From NCBI RefSeq assembly GCF_000377505.1, contig NZ_KB898196.1, positions 1-64,000 of the forward strand: a stretch of DNA of 64,000 nt. Reading direction: 5' to 3'. Numbering within the stretch: position 1 is the stretch's first letter; every line of letters starts with the position of its first letter. Source of the DNA: Paenibacillus massiliensis 2301065 = DSM 16942 (GTDB taxonomy: Bacteria; Bacillota; Bacilli; Paenibacillales; Paenibacillaceae). A model generated the notes under the pieces. It searched no databases. It had not been told where the DNA came from and saw only the letters and a list, made by a program, of their open reading frames with translations. The position numbers and the translations under genes were made by a program. Shown in pieces: positions 52,379 to 61,263 of this stretch.

Positions 52379-53023
52379 TTATTCTTGGTCCCGGGACTTG
52401 CCCAGCAATCCGTAAAATTCAAAATTAGCTGCTTCCGCGGCGAGTCGCTCAGCCGTAGCTGAAGCAATTGACTGATGTAATTTCTCCGAGCCGAACAGCC
52501 AACGGGAAATGAGACCTTCAAGCAAGCCCATCAGCAGTGCCGCACGCAGCTCTACATCAAGGCTAGGTGGCAGCATCCCCAACTCCATCGCACGTTCGAT
52601 ATTTCGGCGAAATGCCTGTTCCATCGCCTGTCTTACTTCAACAATATGCTGACGCACCGTCTCTTCGACACCGTTCCCCTTAAGCAGCAGCTCCATCAAA
52701 TAGCGATTGTCTGCTGCGAACATGAATAGAGAGCAGAACAGCGTCTCTGAGGCTCTGACCATATCCGGTATATCCCCTGGCTGCTGCCGGTAGCCCTGAT
52801 GAATGACATCCAATAGGGCAACACGCCCGGTCTCGATAATCTCCAGAGCCAGTGCTTCTTTGCTCTTGAAATGCCAATAGAAGGTTCCCTGAGCTACACC
52901 GGCCTCGCGAACAATGTCGGATACCTTAGTCATATGATAGCCATTTGTGGCGAATTTCTTTAATGCAATTTGCAGAATTTGAGCGCGTCGATCATCTGGT
53001 GCGATAAATGTGTCTTTTTTCAA
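52379..53023 (-). CDS. TetR family transcriptional regulator
   Basis: A 214-residue repressor. The helix-turn-helix covers about 15-60 (ILQIALKKFATNGYHMTKVS, then EAGVAQGTFYWHFKSKEALA); the remaining helical C-terminal domain binds ligand. The start is TTG with gggagg 9 bases upstream. It is the first gene of the amino-acid importer operon and likely controls it. A gactgactgatcaat-type stretch at about 53035-53065 may be the operator. Confidence 0.9.
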   Translation of the reverse strand: MKKDTFIAPDDRRAQILQIALKKFATNGYHMTKVSDIVREAGVAQGTFYWHFKSKEALALEIIETGRVALLDVIHQGYRQQPGDIPDMVRASETLFCSLFMFAADNRYLMELLLKGNGVEETVRQHIVEVRQAMEQAFRRNIERAMELGMLPPSLDVELRAALLMGLLEGLISRWLFGSEKLHQSIASATAERLAAEAANFEFYGLLGKSRDQE

Positions 53024-53127
53024 TAGTCCATCCCTCCCGATTGATCAGTCAGTCGGTTAATGACTAAATCCTATAGGACAACTACGAATTTGTCAATACA
53101 TTGATTTTCTATTGCTTCAGCAGACAC

Positions 53128-53172
53128 AAAAAAGCCGTCCGACCACAACATCATTGTTGCGATCTGGACGGC
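53128..53172 (-). terminator. terminator of the 62-aa protein gene
   Basis: Minus strand GCCGTCC / GGACGGC with an inner caaca/tgttg stem and a T6 run. Confidence 0.88.
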
Positions 53173-53213
53173 CCCATGCCGATGCGTTTATGTGTATACA
53201 GCAAACGAACGGC

Positions 53214-53402
53214 TCAAGAGACAGAAGAGTTCAGGCGCCCCAGCTCATTCTCCACGACTAGAGTTAGCTCTTCTTCATAACCTCCCGTAATCCGATATTT
53301 GCGTACGTACTCTTTTACGAATTTTTTGGGATCTTTAGGCCGGAAAATTCGAGTCATCTCCCGCAGACTTTCCTTTACTTCGTTATGACCTTTCGTTGCC
53401 AT
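53214..53402 (-). CDS. small conserved-looking protein (62 aa)
   Basis: It begins MATKGHNEVKESLREMTRIF; basic in the middle (KDPKKFVKEYVRKYRITGGY) and acidic towards the end. It has no signal or membrane segment. No family is recognised. gggaggg lies about 7 bases before the ATG at 53402, and a strong terminator follows, so it is very probably a real monocistronic gene. An in-frame ATG 19 codons earlier has no SD. Confidence 0.7.
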   Translation of the reverse strand: MATKGHNEVKESLREMTRIFRPKDPKKFVKEYVRKYRITGGYEEELTLVVENELGRLNSSVS

Positions 53403-53799
53403 GATAACTCCCTCCCAAAACGTTGAAAAATAAATGCTTCGTTGAAGAGAATGCCGCAAAGTTGTGTTGTCATATACATTTGAAGTAGGTGTAGAAAACG
53501 CAGCTTAGGTCGGGAACTACCTAATGGCAGTGTACCTGACACTTTTATTACCCGAATCTGACCAAAATGAATCACATTCATAGTATAACATATTCAAAAC
53601 TTCGTTTCAGCTTTCCGGGCTTCATGAACTTTTTTTAATTTCATGTTTTCGATGCAAAGCACGGTTATAGATTAATATCGGTATTTACAGCTCAATATGT
53701 TTGGGCATATTCTCAAAAGAGAACATTCATCATGATCAACTGCGTAGTATTGCACGATTTAAGCCCATTTCATGAAGCAATCTATTAGGAGGAAGCGTC
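53403..53799. other. intergenic region before the glycosyltransferase gene
   Basis: AT-rich, no gene seen. A palindrome AATATG-TTTGGG-CATATT lies at 53694-53711, about 90 bases before the glycosyltransferase start; it could be an operator, but no clear promoter was assigned. Confidence 0.35.
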
Positions 53800-54975
53800 A
53801 TGCTGAAGAATCAGCCCAAAGTCTTGATTCTCTATGCCAGCTACGGGGCTGGACATTATCAGGCCTCACTCGCGGTCAAGCAAAGCCTTACGAATAGAGG
53901 ATTCCAGGTTCGATTACTCGATCTCATGGCCGAGGCACACCCTCTGCTCAATGAGGTTACGAAATTCGTATACATGCAGAGCTTCAAGACGATCCCAAGG
54001 ATGTACGGCTGGGTCTACAATCGCACCAAGGACATGAGCGCACGGTCTGCCTTCGGCCATGTCCTGCATTCCTTCGGTATCCGTCAGCTCGCCAAGGCCT
54101 TGAACGAGGAACAACCCGACTTGGTCATTCATACGTTTCCACAGCTCGCATTACCCGCATTGCGGCGCAAGCGTGGAATCAGGCTGCCCATTGTGAACAT
54201 CATTACTGATTTTGATCTGCACGGAAGATGGCTACACCCTGAAATAGATCGTTATTATGTGCCGACCGAGGATATGAAGCTTGAGGCGATCGAGCGAGGG
54301 ATGGACCCGGAACGGATTGTCCCATCAGGCATTCCAGTCCATGCTTCCTTTCACGAGATGAGCACGGAGGAGATGACTCTGGTGGATGAAGCGATCCATC
54401 AGCCAAATATCATAGAGCTCAATGCAGGCGGAGACAACAAGACCAAGACGATTCTGCTGCTAGGGGGAGCTTATGGTGTCATGACCGGGATGCACACTCT
54501 GTGCAGTAGGCTGGCAGCTCTGCCTGATGTCGAGGTGCTGGTCGTATGCGGTCGGAACGAGTCACTACGGGAGCGCCTGATGAGAGATCTTACGCACTGC
54601 TCCAATATCCAGATCTTCGGGTACGTAGATCACATCGCAGCATTAATGCGTAGGAGTGACCTCGTCATTACAAAGCCCGGGGGAATTACCCTGTCGGAAA
54701 GTCTATCCTCTGGCTTGCCAATCTTGATCTACCGTCCGGTACCAGGACAGGAAATGAACAATGCCTTATATCTGGAGCGCAAGGGAGCCGCACTCATCTC
54801 TACTCATTTCGAGCAGTTAATTGAACAGGTTACCCGGATTTTGTCCGCCCCTCATACCTATGCAGCGATGGCAGCTACAGCCAGGCAGCTCGGGAAGCCA
54901 TGGGCGGCAGAGCACATTGCGGAGGATATTATACAGCAATGGTTCGCTCCTCTGCCCACAGCTATGGAGCAGTAG
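53800..54975 (+). CDS. MGDG-synthase/UgtP-family glycosyltransferase
   Basis: A 391-residue GT-B enzyme like B. subtilis UgtP, which adds glucose from UDP-glucose to diacylglycerol and thus makes glycolipid and lipoteichoic-acid anchors. The N-terminal MGDG_synth domain has YASYGAGHYQAS and NIITDFDLHGRWLHPEIDRY. The C-terminal donor domain has MRRSDLVITKPGGITLSESL and RPVPGQEMNN. No transmembrane helix; these enzymes bind the membrane surface. SD taggagga is 5-6 bases before the ATG. Confidence 0.9.
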   Translation: MLKNQPKVLILYASYGAGHYQASLAVKQSLTNRGFQVRLLDLMAEAHPLLNEVTKFVYMQSFKTIPRMYGWVYNRTKDMSARSAFGHVLHSFGIRQLAKALNEEQPDLVIHTFPQLALPALRRKRGIRLPIVNIITDFDLHGRWLHPEIDRYYVPTEDMKLEAIERGMDPERIVPSGIPVHASFHEMSTEEMTLVDEAIHQPNIIELNAGGDNKTKTILLLGGAYGVMTGMHTLCSRLAALPDVEVLVVCGRNESLRERLMRDLTHCSNIQIFGYVDHIAALMRRSDLVITKPGGITLSESLSSGLPILIYRPVPGQEMNNALYLERKGAALISTHFEQLIEQVTRILSAPHTYAAMAATARQLGKPWAAEHIAEDIIQQWFAPLPTAMEQ

Positions 54976-55149
54976 AACGCTACAGCATACAGCCTCCGTG
55001 AAGCAGAAAAACAGAGTCAGCGGCCACGTATCTTTATTGGGCTCTCGCATAACTTTACGTCAGTACGGACAGCTTAATAGGAGTATATGGAGCCATCCAG
55101 CAAGCCCTTGCTGGCGAGTGCTATCAAGTTGACGTAAAGGAGCCAAGCC

Positions 55150-55431
55150 ATGGAACGTAAAGGGAAAGACATGCTCCCACTCTCGGGAGAGCAAGTGGAG
55201 GTAGATGGAGTCTACACCGATGAGGATGGTCACGAGCAGCATCTGAAGCGGGGACAGCATTTTCCATCGGATCTGGTACTGGGGTCCAGTGAGTGGCAGA
55301 TGACGGAGTATTCCTTTGACAATCATCATGAAGGCCGCACCGATCCACGCCTTGTTCCCAAGGAGGATGACGTGGACAAGCAAGGGAAGATTACTCATCC
55401 TCGTCGGCACATGGAGCGTGGTGACCGCTAA
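55150..55431 (+). CDS. YjzC-like small protein (93 aa)
   Basis: A hydrophilic protein. The part GEQVEVDGVYTDEDGHEQHL, then KRGQHFPSD, resembles YjzC-family domains (G-x-x-P-x-x-GVY, later L-x-x-G-x-x-FP). A His/Asp/Arg-rich tail follows. SD aaaggag lies 7 bases before the ATG. The function is unknown; it is 174 bases after the glycosyltransferase gene. Confidence 0.65.
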   Translation: MERKGKDMLPLSGEQVEVDGVYTDEDGHEQHLKRGQHFPSDLVLGSSEWQMTEYSFDNHHEGRTDPRLVPKEDDVDKQGKITHPRRHMERGDR

Positions 55432-55471
55432 GCCCATACGAGCTTTACATGAGATCTTAATAGACCCGCTT

Positions 55472-55508
55472 TAAAAAACCGCAGGTCCCTTACGTGGGAA
55501 CCTGCGGT
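55472..55508 (-). terminator. terminator of the secreted 420-aa protein gene
   Basis: Minus strand CCGCAGGTTCCC / GGGACCTGCGG, followed by TTTTTT. Confidence 0.9.
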
Positions 55509-55513
55509 GCTTA

Positions 55514-56773
55514 TTATCTCAGAATTTGTTTTACCAGCTTATGATCTACAACGGCATAAAAGGCCGTATCGGTCACACCAGAGGCTGCATCCATATATCC
55601 GGTAGTGAAGGCACGCTGGAGCTTCAGATTAATCTTATTCAGCACCTCGTAGCGATCCTTCAGTTGGATGCGTACATCCCCAGCCGAAGTCAGTGTTACT
55701 GCCCCCGGCAGAATAGTGTCCTCCGTATAAGAGCGTTGGACGATCTGGTTCTGCTGAGAATAGAGCTCTATGCTGTGCTCAGTATAAAGTACATAGTACT
55801 GATCATTCACCACGATGTGGGCTTCATCGGGAATGGTGAGCTCCCATTGCTTATCCCCATCCTTGTTAAAGGACATGAGCAGATCGTTAACACCTTCTGT
55901 CTGGATACGCAGCATGAAGGTACTGTCATTCATAGCATGAATGGAATAGCGTGTGGGGTCTCCAGCCGAGACATTAGCATTCGCCGGGAAGATGTAATTG
56001 TTAATCGGCTTTAACTCCAGGTTCAGAACATCAAGCACCGTGCTGCCCGATGGCTGCCATCCGTCTTTGGTTTTGACCTTTCTTTGGCTATCCATAACGA
56101 TTCGATCCTGCTCGGCAGCGACAAAGGCTCCGTTCACAGTACCTCCTCCAGTTAGCTTACCAGCGTCGCTGTAACGGTTAACGACAGAGGTTGCAGTGCC
56201 ATCCGCTCTGACCGTTGCCTCTTCAAATACGTACAGCTCCCCGTTATTCATCAGCTTAATGATACTACCCGATGATATATTCTGATTCCACCGCTCTAGC
56301 CCCTTGTCTGACAAGGATATTAATTTGTTCGTGCCATCGGTATACTTCACATAAGCGTAGAAGGAACCTGAATCCGTAGGCATCAGCTCTACAGACGTTG
56401 CATAGGCCCCATCCGCGGATTGGAATGTATACTGCCACAGTGACTCCCCAGTCTGATCATTGAAGGCCTGCAATGTATACAGGTACGAGTCGCTAGTCTC
56501 TTGCCCCTCGGCAGACTTCACAACAGGCTGTTGCGTGTATACGTGCACCCGTTGCTTGGATGGCAAGGCGAACACTTTGGACTGATTTGGCTCAAGCAGC
56601 TTCTGCTCGGCCTGCGCCACAGGCAAGGACGGAGCATTCCAATAAGCAGCCTCCAGCGGCTTGGATACACTTACATCGGCTGCATTAGCTGCCAAGACTG
56701 CTGGCTGAGAAGATAACACTAATACGGCTCCCAGCGCTACACTTCCTCCACATTTCCACCATTTCATACTCAT
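55514..56773 (-). CDS. secreted protein with beta-propeller-like repeats
   Basis: A 419-residue exported protein: the signal peptide has a hydrophobic core (SVALGAVLVLSSQPAVLA) and cleavage about residue 29. The remainder is beta-rich, with recurrent patterns such as LYTLQAFNDQTGESLWQYTF and MSFNKDGDKQWELTI. These resemble PQQ-type propeller blades (DxxTGxxxW), but the copies are degenerate. Family not certain. The start at 56773 has aaagga upstream; a further ATG two codons on is possible. Its role is unknown. Confidence 0.7.
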   Translation of the reverse strand: MSMKWWKCGGSVALGAVLVLSSQPAVLAANAADVSVSKPLEAAYWNAPSLPVAQAEQKLLEPNQSKVFALPSKQRVHVYTQQPVVKSAEGQETSDSYLYTLQAFNDQTGESLWQYTFQSADGAYATSVELMPTDSGSFYAYVKYTDGTNKLISLSDKGLERWNQNISSGSIIKLMNNGELYVFEEATVRADGTATSVVNRYSDAGKLTGGGTVNGAFVAAEQDRIVMDSQRKVKTKDGWQPSGSTVLDVLNLELKPINNYIFPANANVSAGDPTRYSIHAMNDSTFMLRIQTEGVNDLLMSFNKDGDKQWELTIPDEAHIVVNDQYYVLYTEHSIELYSQQNQIVQRSYTEDTILPGAVTLTSAGDVRIQLKDRYEVLNKINLKLQRAFTTGYMDAASGVTDTAFYAVVDHKLVKQILR

Positions 56774-56954
56774 GTCGGATTCATTCCTTTCAGCATTTCT
56801 TGTGCACGAGCTCCACTTCTGTATTTCAAAATAACAAGAGTACATATTGGACAAATTCAGCAACATGTACATGTATATACGCTCGGCACCATTTCGGTCA
56901 TTGTTACTAAACTATACCATTCCTACTCTAACGAAACACTATCCTATCAAGATA

Positions 56955-57527
56955 CTACTCAACAAAATGAACCTTCCCATCCTCCAGCGACGCAATACGC
57001 ACCAGAGACTCGACTCTGTAACCAGCCTCCTGCAACAGGCGCCCGCCAGGCTGGAAGGCCTTCTCAATCACAATACCGATGCCAACGACCTCCGCTCCTG
57101 CCTGCTCCACAATCCTTGTCAGCCCGAAGGCCGCTTCTCCATTAGCCAGAAAATCATCAATGATCAGGATACGCTCACCCTCGTGCAAAAATTTGCGAGA
57201 CACCGTGATTTCATTCGTCTCCTGCTTAGTAAAAGAATACACTTGCTCAACCCAAATATCCTCTCGCAGCGTGAGAGACTTGTGCTTGCGTGCAAAGATC
57301 AGGGGGACATCCAGCTCCAGAGCGGTCATGATGCCTGGTGCAATCCCCGATGATTCAATGGTAAGCAAACGCGTAATGGCCTGATCCGAGAAGCGACGCG
57401 TGAATTCACGGCCAATCTCCTTCATAAGCATGGGGTCCATCTGATGATTCAGGAAGGAATCCACCTTCAGCACCGTGTCACTGAGCACAATACCTTCTTT
57501 ACGCACCTTATCCTGTAAAAGTTGCAC
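56955..57527 (-). CDS. xpt: xanthine phosphoribosyltransferase
   Basis: A 190-residue type I phosphoribosyltransferase that makes XMP from xanthine and PRPP. The PRPP loop ILIIDDFLANGEAAFGL and the N-terminal KEGIVLSDTVLKVDSFLNHQ are diagnostic for Xpt. The start is GTG with ggggg upstream. No purine riboswitch lies in front, unlike many xpt genes; only about 100 bases separate it from the divergent mscL. Confidence 0.95.
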   Translation of the reverse strand: MQLLQDKVRKEGIVLSDTVLKVDSFLNHQMDPMLMKEIGREFTRRFSDQAITRLLTIESSGIAPGIMTALELDVPLIFARKHKSLTLREDIWVEQVYSFTKQETNEITVSRKFLHEGERILIIDDFLANGEAAFGLTRIVEQAGAEVVGIGIVIEKAFQPGGRLLQEAGYRVESLVRIASLEDGKVHFVE

Positions 57528-57642
57528 GATTTCAACCCCCGATCACCAAATCCATATTTAGAACATCACAAATTTTGTGTAAAATAGGCTGTAGAAACTC
57601 AAGCTCGATTCGATTATCTCAAGATAAGGAGTGCCACTGTGT

Positions 57643-58131
57643 ATGAAGAGAAAAGGATTATTACATGAATTCAAGGAGTTTGCTGTACGTGGCAATGTCA
57701 TTGATCTTGCAGTAGGGGTTATTATCGGAGCAGCCTTCGGCAAAATCGTCACATCTATTGTGAATGATATTTTGATGCCGCCGATCGGTAAAATTCTCGG
57801 AGATACAGACTTCTCCAACCTTTACTATCCGCTGGATGAGAATCACCTGAACCCGGATGGCAGCTCCATGTCCCTCGCTCAGGCCCAGGATGCAGGTGTA
57901 GCTGTCATTGCTTACGGACAATTCATCAATGTCCTGCTGGATTTCGTTATCGTCGCGTTCTGTATCTTCCTACTCGTCAAGGGCATCAATATGCTCAAGC
58001 GTAAGGAACAGGACAAGCCTGCTCCCGAGAAAAAAACCAAGGAATGCCCGTACTGTCTCTCCGAGATTCCTGTGAAGGCTGTACGCTGCTCCCAATGCAC
58101 TTCCCAACTGGAGGAGTCCGTCAGCTCCTGA
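57643..58131 (+). CDS. mscL: large-conductance mechanosensitive channel with zinc-ribbon tail
   Basis: A 162-residue channel that opens under membrane tension to release solutes on osmotic downshock. TM1 (DLAVGVIIGAAFGKIVTSIV) and TM2 (FINVLLDFVIVAFCIFLLVK) flank an extracellular loop. The C-terminal part carries CPYCLSEIPVKAVRCSQC, a CxxC...CxxC zinc ribbon not present in the E. coli protein. I choose the ATG at 57643 because family members start MKxxxLLxEFKEF; the preceding GTG frame adds four residues. SD aaggag. Confidence 0.93.
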   Translation: MKRKGLLHEFKEFAVRGNVIDLAVGVIIGAAFGKIVTSIVNDILMPPIGKILGDTDFSNLYYPLDENHLNPDGSSMSLAQAQDAGVAVIAYGQFINVLLDFVIVAFCIFLLVKGINMLKRKEQDKPAPEKKTKECPYCLSEIPVKAVRCSQCTSQLEESVSS

Positions 58132-58165
58132 TCGGCTCGTCCAGTATAGCTCGGGCGAATATCAC

Positions 58166-58214
58166 ACGCCCGCGGCGTGGCATGTCTGTGAGCAGCATAC
58201 CACGTCGCGGGCGC
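58166..58214. other. GC-rich hairpin after mscL
   Basis: Arms gcccgcggcgtggcatg / cataccacgtcgcgggc with few mismatches. It has no T run. It lies between convergent genes and may limit readthrough or bind a protein. Confidence 0.55.
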
Positions 58215-58260
58215 TTATCGTCATGCTGTATGAGTGACTTGTAGCTGATCTCTTGGCCTC

Positions 58261-58554
58261 TTAACGTCTAGGCAACAGGTTCTCCAGCAAGGCACGAAGA
58301 TTGCGATCCTCGCTGTACACCTCTTCCCCCGTATCCAATTCCGTCACACGGATATACTTATAGCCAGATTTCGCATCTGTCGGCTTGAACACCAATTCAT
58401 CCGTCTGATCTGCTCTTACATTGTAGCCCATGTTCCCGAACATTTCTGTCAGCTGATTCATATTCGGTGCAGCCCCATCATCTGTAAAGATCAAGCCTCT
58501 TAGCTCTTTGACCTCTTCATCATGCACAACGCGAAAGTGAACGATACATTCCAT
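58261..58554 (-). CDS. conserved-type cytoplasmic protein of unknown function (97 aa)
   Basis: MECIVHFRVVHDEEVKELRG starts the protein; alternating beta strands and helices, ending RALLENLLPRR. No family name is recognised. I choose the ATG at 58554 because aaggaggtg lies 6 bases upstream; the open frame upstream is longer, but lacks an SD. No clear operon partner. Confidence 0.65.
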   Translation of the reverse strand: MECIVHFRVVHDEEVKELRGLIFTDDGAAPNMNQLTEMFGNMGYNVRADQTDELVFKPTDAKSGYKYIRVTELDTGEEVYSEDRNLRALLENLLPRR

Positions 58555-58867
58555 CACTTCCACCTCCTTAATACCATAATTCGTCACATACACTTCCATA
58601 GTCTTATCCAGCTTGCCCCGATCTGCGCAGGTTAACCAGCTGTAATTCCCTTGCCACACTCGGCAAAGCAGGCCGATGGGCGTATAATGTATAACCAACC
58701 ATACAGCAGACCCTTACCTATAGTTTACCATTCTGATCAAGAGAACTACCCTGCAATTAGCAAAAATTTATGTATTTTATCCAAACACGAGACGCTTAAT
58801 CAGAACAAGGCCCCATTTCTAATACAGCTTATACAGCTACAATATGCCCACAAAGGAGATTACGAGC
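58555..58867. other. intergenic region between divergent genes
   Basis: About 310 bases with the outward promoters. I could not assign any promoter, operator or RNA structure with confidence. Confidence 0.4.
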
Positions 58868-59542
58868 ATGACAGAGGAACGTTTCGATATCTATGATGAA
58901 GAAGATCGGTGGATCGGCACAGCCAGCAGGCATGACACCCATCGCTTAGGCTACTGGCATCACTCATTCCATTGCTGGATTGCTCGGCAGGAGGATGCCC
59001 GAAGCTATTTGCTGTTCCAGCAAAGACAGTCCACCAAGGATACCTATCCGGATCTATATGACATCACGGCTGCTGGACATCTGACCGCAGGAGAGGATAT
59101 GAGTATGGCCGCCCGTGAGCTTCAGGAAGAGTTGGGAGTAAAGGCAGAGCTGCATGAATTGATTCCTTTAGGACATACACGAGAGGAATTACAGGGTTAT
59201 CTGAATGGAGTGCCGTTCGTGGATCGTGAGGTTAGCTCCGTATTTGGCCTACTGGATCAACGACCACTGCATGCGTACCAGCTTCAGCAAGAGGAAGTAG
59301 CAGGGCTGTACGAAGCAGAGCTGGAGGACATGCTGGCTTTATTTGAAGGCAGGCTGCCTACCGTCCACGCCCGAGGTGTGAATGTGGAGGCCAAGTTCGC
59401 AGGTAGCTCATCTTCACTGGAAGATCGACAAATCACGGCAGATCAATTCGTTCCTCGTCAGATGGACTACTATCAGCGAGTATGCAGAGCACTATTACAC
59501 TTCATAGCTGGCAGTAATGAGGTGGACACGCGCCTGCACTAG
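58868..59542 (+). CDS. NUDIX hydrolase
   Basis: A 224-residue protein. The NUDIX box GHLTAGEDMSMAARELQEEL fits Gx5Ex7REUxEExGU. The N-terminus (FDIYDEEDRWIGTASRHDTH) resembles the IPP-isomerase-like branch seen in B. subtilis and others (DxxxxxxG, then RxxxHxxGxxH). Substrate unknown. The ATG at 58868 has aaaggaga about 9 bases upstream. Its stop overlaps that of the convergent regulator by four bases inside a hairpin. Confidence 0.9.
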   Translation: MTEERFDIYDEEDRWIGTASRHDTHRLGYWHHSFHCWIARQEDARSYLLFQQRQSTKDTYPDLYDITAAGHLTAGEDMSMAARELQEELGVKAELHELIPLGHTREELQGYLNGVPFVDREVSSVFGLLDQRPLHAYQLQQEEVAGLYEAELEDMLALFEGRLPTVHARGVNVEAKFAGSSSSLEDRQITADQFVPRQMDYYQRVCRALLHFIAGSNEVDTRLH

Positions 59543-59549
59543 CGCGTGT
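59526..59549. terminator. bidirectional hairpin spanning the overlapping stop codons
   Basis: Arms acacgcgc (59526-59533) / gcgcgtgt (59542-59549), perfectly complementary. The loop contains the ctag that provides TAG stops on both strands. T-rich sequence follows on the plus side. It probably ends both convergent transcripts. Confidence 0.55.
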
Positions 59550-60318
59550 ATTTATCTACAATGGAGCGGAAGCCTGGACCGTAGCGGGCCGAGAGCTCTG
59601 TGCCCATATCGTGCTCCAGCTCGAACAAGATTACTTCCTGTGCAAAATGGTTCAGCAGCAGGCGAGTCATCACCGGGTGCTCAGTTACTACCGCCTGCGC
59701 CTGACCTTCTCCGTCCCTCGTGCCGAGTATGCACCAGCGGCGATCAATGATCAGCGAGAAGGCGCGCCCCGTCATAGGCGTCAGCTCGCCGAATGTATCC
59801 AAAGGCAGCAAGCGCACGGACGGAGCCTCTCCTCCGTCATACGACCACAGCAGCTTGACGCCTCGCTCCTCCGCCTGTGCAAGCTCCTCTCTAAGGAGCT
59901 CAGCTTCCTCGCGGGACACATCCGCAATGACCTCATGCTGTGAGCGACGAAGCTCACGCAGCACGGTATCAATAATGTTCCTGTCCCCTTCCATGTTATA
60001 GAAGGGAGACTTATCAGGCTCCGGACGAGGCATTTCCTCTACCACAGCCTCCAGTGATTCCTGTACCTGGCCTGAGATAATCCGTGTTAATTCCTCAGCC
60101 GGCAGTACGCTGTACCGCACAGGCTCTCCTTCACTGGTACGCAAATAGCCATGGCTGGCGAGCCGCTGCAAGGCGGCGTACACATTCGAGCGTGAGGCTC
60201 CCAGGCGCTTGGCTACTTCATAGCCTGAGGAGGCTCCGTACCGGGCAAGATCCAGCATGGTCTTGCCCTCCATTTCGGTAAATCCCAGATTTCTAAGATG
60301 ATGCAGCAATCGTTCCAT
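59539..60318 (-). CDS. TrmB family transcriptional regulator
   Basis: A 259-residue regulator. The N-terminal winged helix (FTEMEGKTMLDLARYGASSG, then RLGASRSNVYAALQRLASHG) is of the TrmB type; the C-terminal part (about 110-255) resembles the PLD-like effector domain of the family, with a conserved SRSN/DVS-type pattern. Targets unknown; members often regulate sugar uptake or stress genes. It is the downstream neighbour of the zinc-ribbon gene on the same strand. Confidence 0.85.
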   Translation of the reverse strand: MERLLHHLRNLGFTEMEGKTMLDLARYGASSGYEVAKRLGASRSNVYAALQRLASHGYLRTSEGEPVRYSVLPAEELTRIISGQVQESLEAVVEEMPRPEPDKSPFYNMEGDRNIIDTVLRELRRSQHEVIADVSREEAELLREELAQAEERGVKLLWSYDGGEAPSVRLLPLDTFGELTPMTGRAFSLIIDRRWCILGTRDGEGQAQAVVTEHPVMTRLLLNHFAQEVILFELEHDMGTELSARYGPGFRSIVDKYTR

Positions 60319-60384
60319 ATCCTCTTCGTCCCTCCATGCTGTCGAACGACAGATCCCTGCCTATTCAGCAGGGACCCAGTTGCA

Positions 60385-61263
60385 TCAGATTTGTTCAGCA
60401 CCGCAGCGGGGACACCACTTGGAGCCTTGTGGCAGCTCAGCAGTACAGATTTGACAGCGTACCAGCTCACGATCCGTATTTACGCGTGGTGCTGCCTGAG
60501 CGTCAGTCTGATTGTTCTCCTGCCAGTAGCGGATTCGCTCATCCAACACCTCTTGACGCTTGCGTTCACGTGCCAGCTTCTCTTCCTCCATCTGCTTGGC
60601 AGCTAGCTCCTCTTGTCGGCGACGCTCCCACTCTGCATCGAATTCCGCCTTTTCCTCAGGCGAGAAATCATGTTCTGCATAACCGTACCCATCCTCGTCC
60701 AATTCCGGCAGCTCGAACTTGCGTTTCTCCTGCCCTTGCTCTGGCGCCTTCTCCAGAGTAGGCTCCTTATGACCCAAGCCACTCTCCCGCAGAATCGAGG
60801 AAATGTCGCTTGCTACTGCAGCCTGAGAATGGGCATGAGTATGATTTTGAGTATTACTTTGAGCTTGGGCTTGAGTATGAGCTTGAGTGCGAGATGGCGA
60901 GCTGCCGAAGTCATTCGTCAGCTTGCGCCCACACTTCGGACAGAAGTTGGCGTCCAGTGCAGCGGAGGCACCGCATTCGCACAGCCGTTCGTTCTTCAGC
61001 TCAGCAATGATCCCACGCAGCCGATCCACATCGTCCTGCAGCTTATCACATTCCTTGGACAGCTGGGTCATTTCCACCTCAGCAATGGACATATCGGAAT
61101 AACGGTAGCCCTCGTAGAAGACCTGCCCCATCCGCAAGAAATGCACGTCCATCTCTTGCTGGATCGCGTCAATCTGATTATTAATTCTCCCGATCTCTAC
61201 CGCATGTTGGGCCTTCTCTGTCGCTCTGTTCGCCCCATCTTTAATACGCTGAATAAATTTCAT
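60385..61263 (-). CDS. coiled-coil protein with two zinc ribbons
   Basis: A 292-residue protein. An N-terminal coiled coil (about 10-90; DAIQQEMDVHFLRMGQVFYE) precedes a first zinc ribbon (CECGASAALDANFCPKCG, about 95-115). Next comes a low-complexity His/Gln/Thr/Ala segment, a charged coiled coil (EAEWERRRQEELAAKQMEEE-like), and a second ribbon at the end (CQICTAELPQGSKWCPRCG). No enzymatic domain. Possibly a scaffolding or nucleic-acid-binding protein. The ATG at 61263 has gaggagg upstream. Confidence 0.75.
   Translation of the reverse strand: MKFIQRIKDGANRATEKAQHAVEIGRINNQIDAIQQEMDVHFLRMGQVFYEGYRYSDMSIAEVEMTQLSKECDKLQDDVDRLRGIIAELKNERLCECGASAALDANFCPKCGRKLTNDFGSSPSRTQAHTQAQAQSNTQNHTHAHSQAAVASDISSILRESGLGHKEPTLEKAPEQGQEKRKFELPELDEDGYGYAEHDFSPEEKAEFDAEWERRRQEELAAKQMEEEKLARERKRQEVLDERIRYWQENNQTDAQAAPRVNTDRELVRCQICTAELPQGSKWCPRCGAEQI

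Noticed and set aside
57528..57642. Possible purine riboswitch upstream of xpt
   Set aside because: The gap to the divergent mscL is only about 115 bases and lacks the conserved three-way-junction bases.
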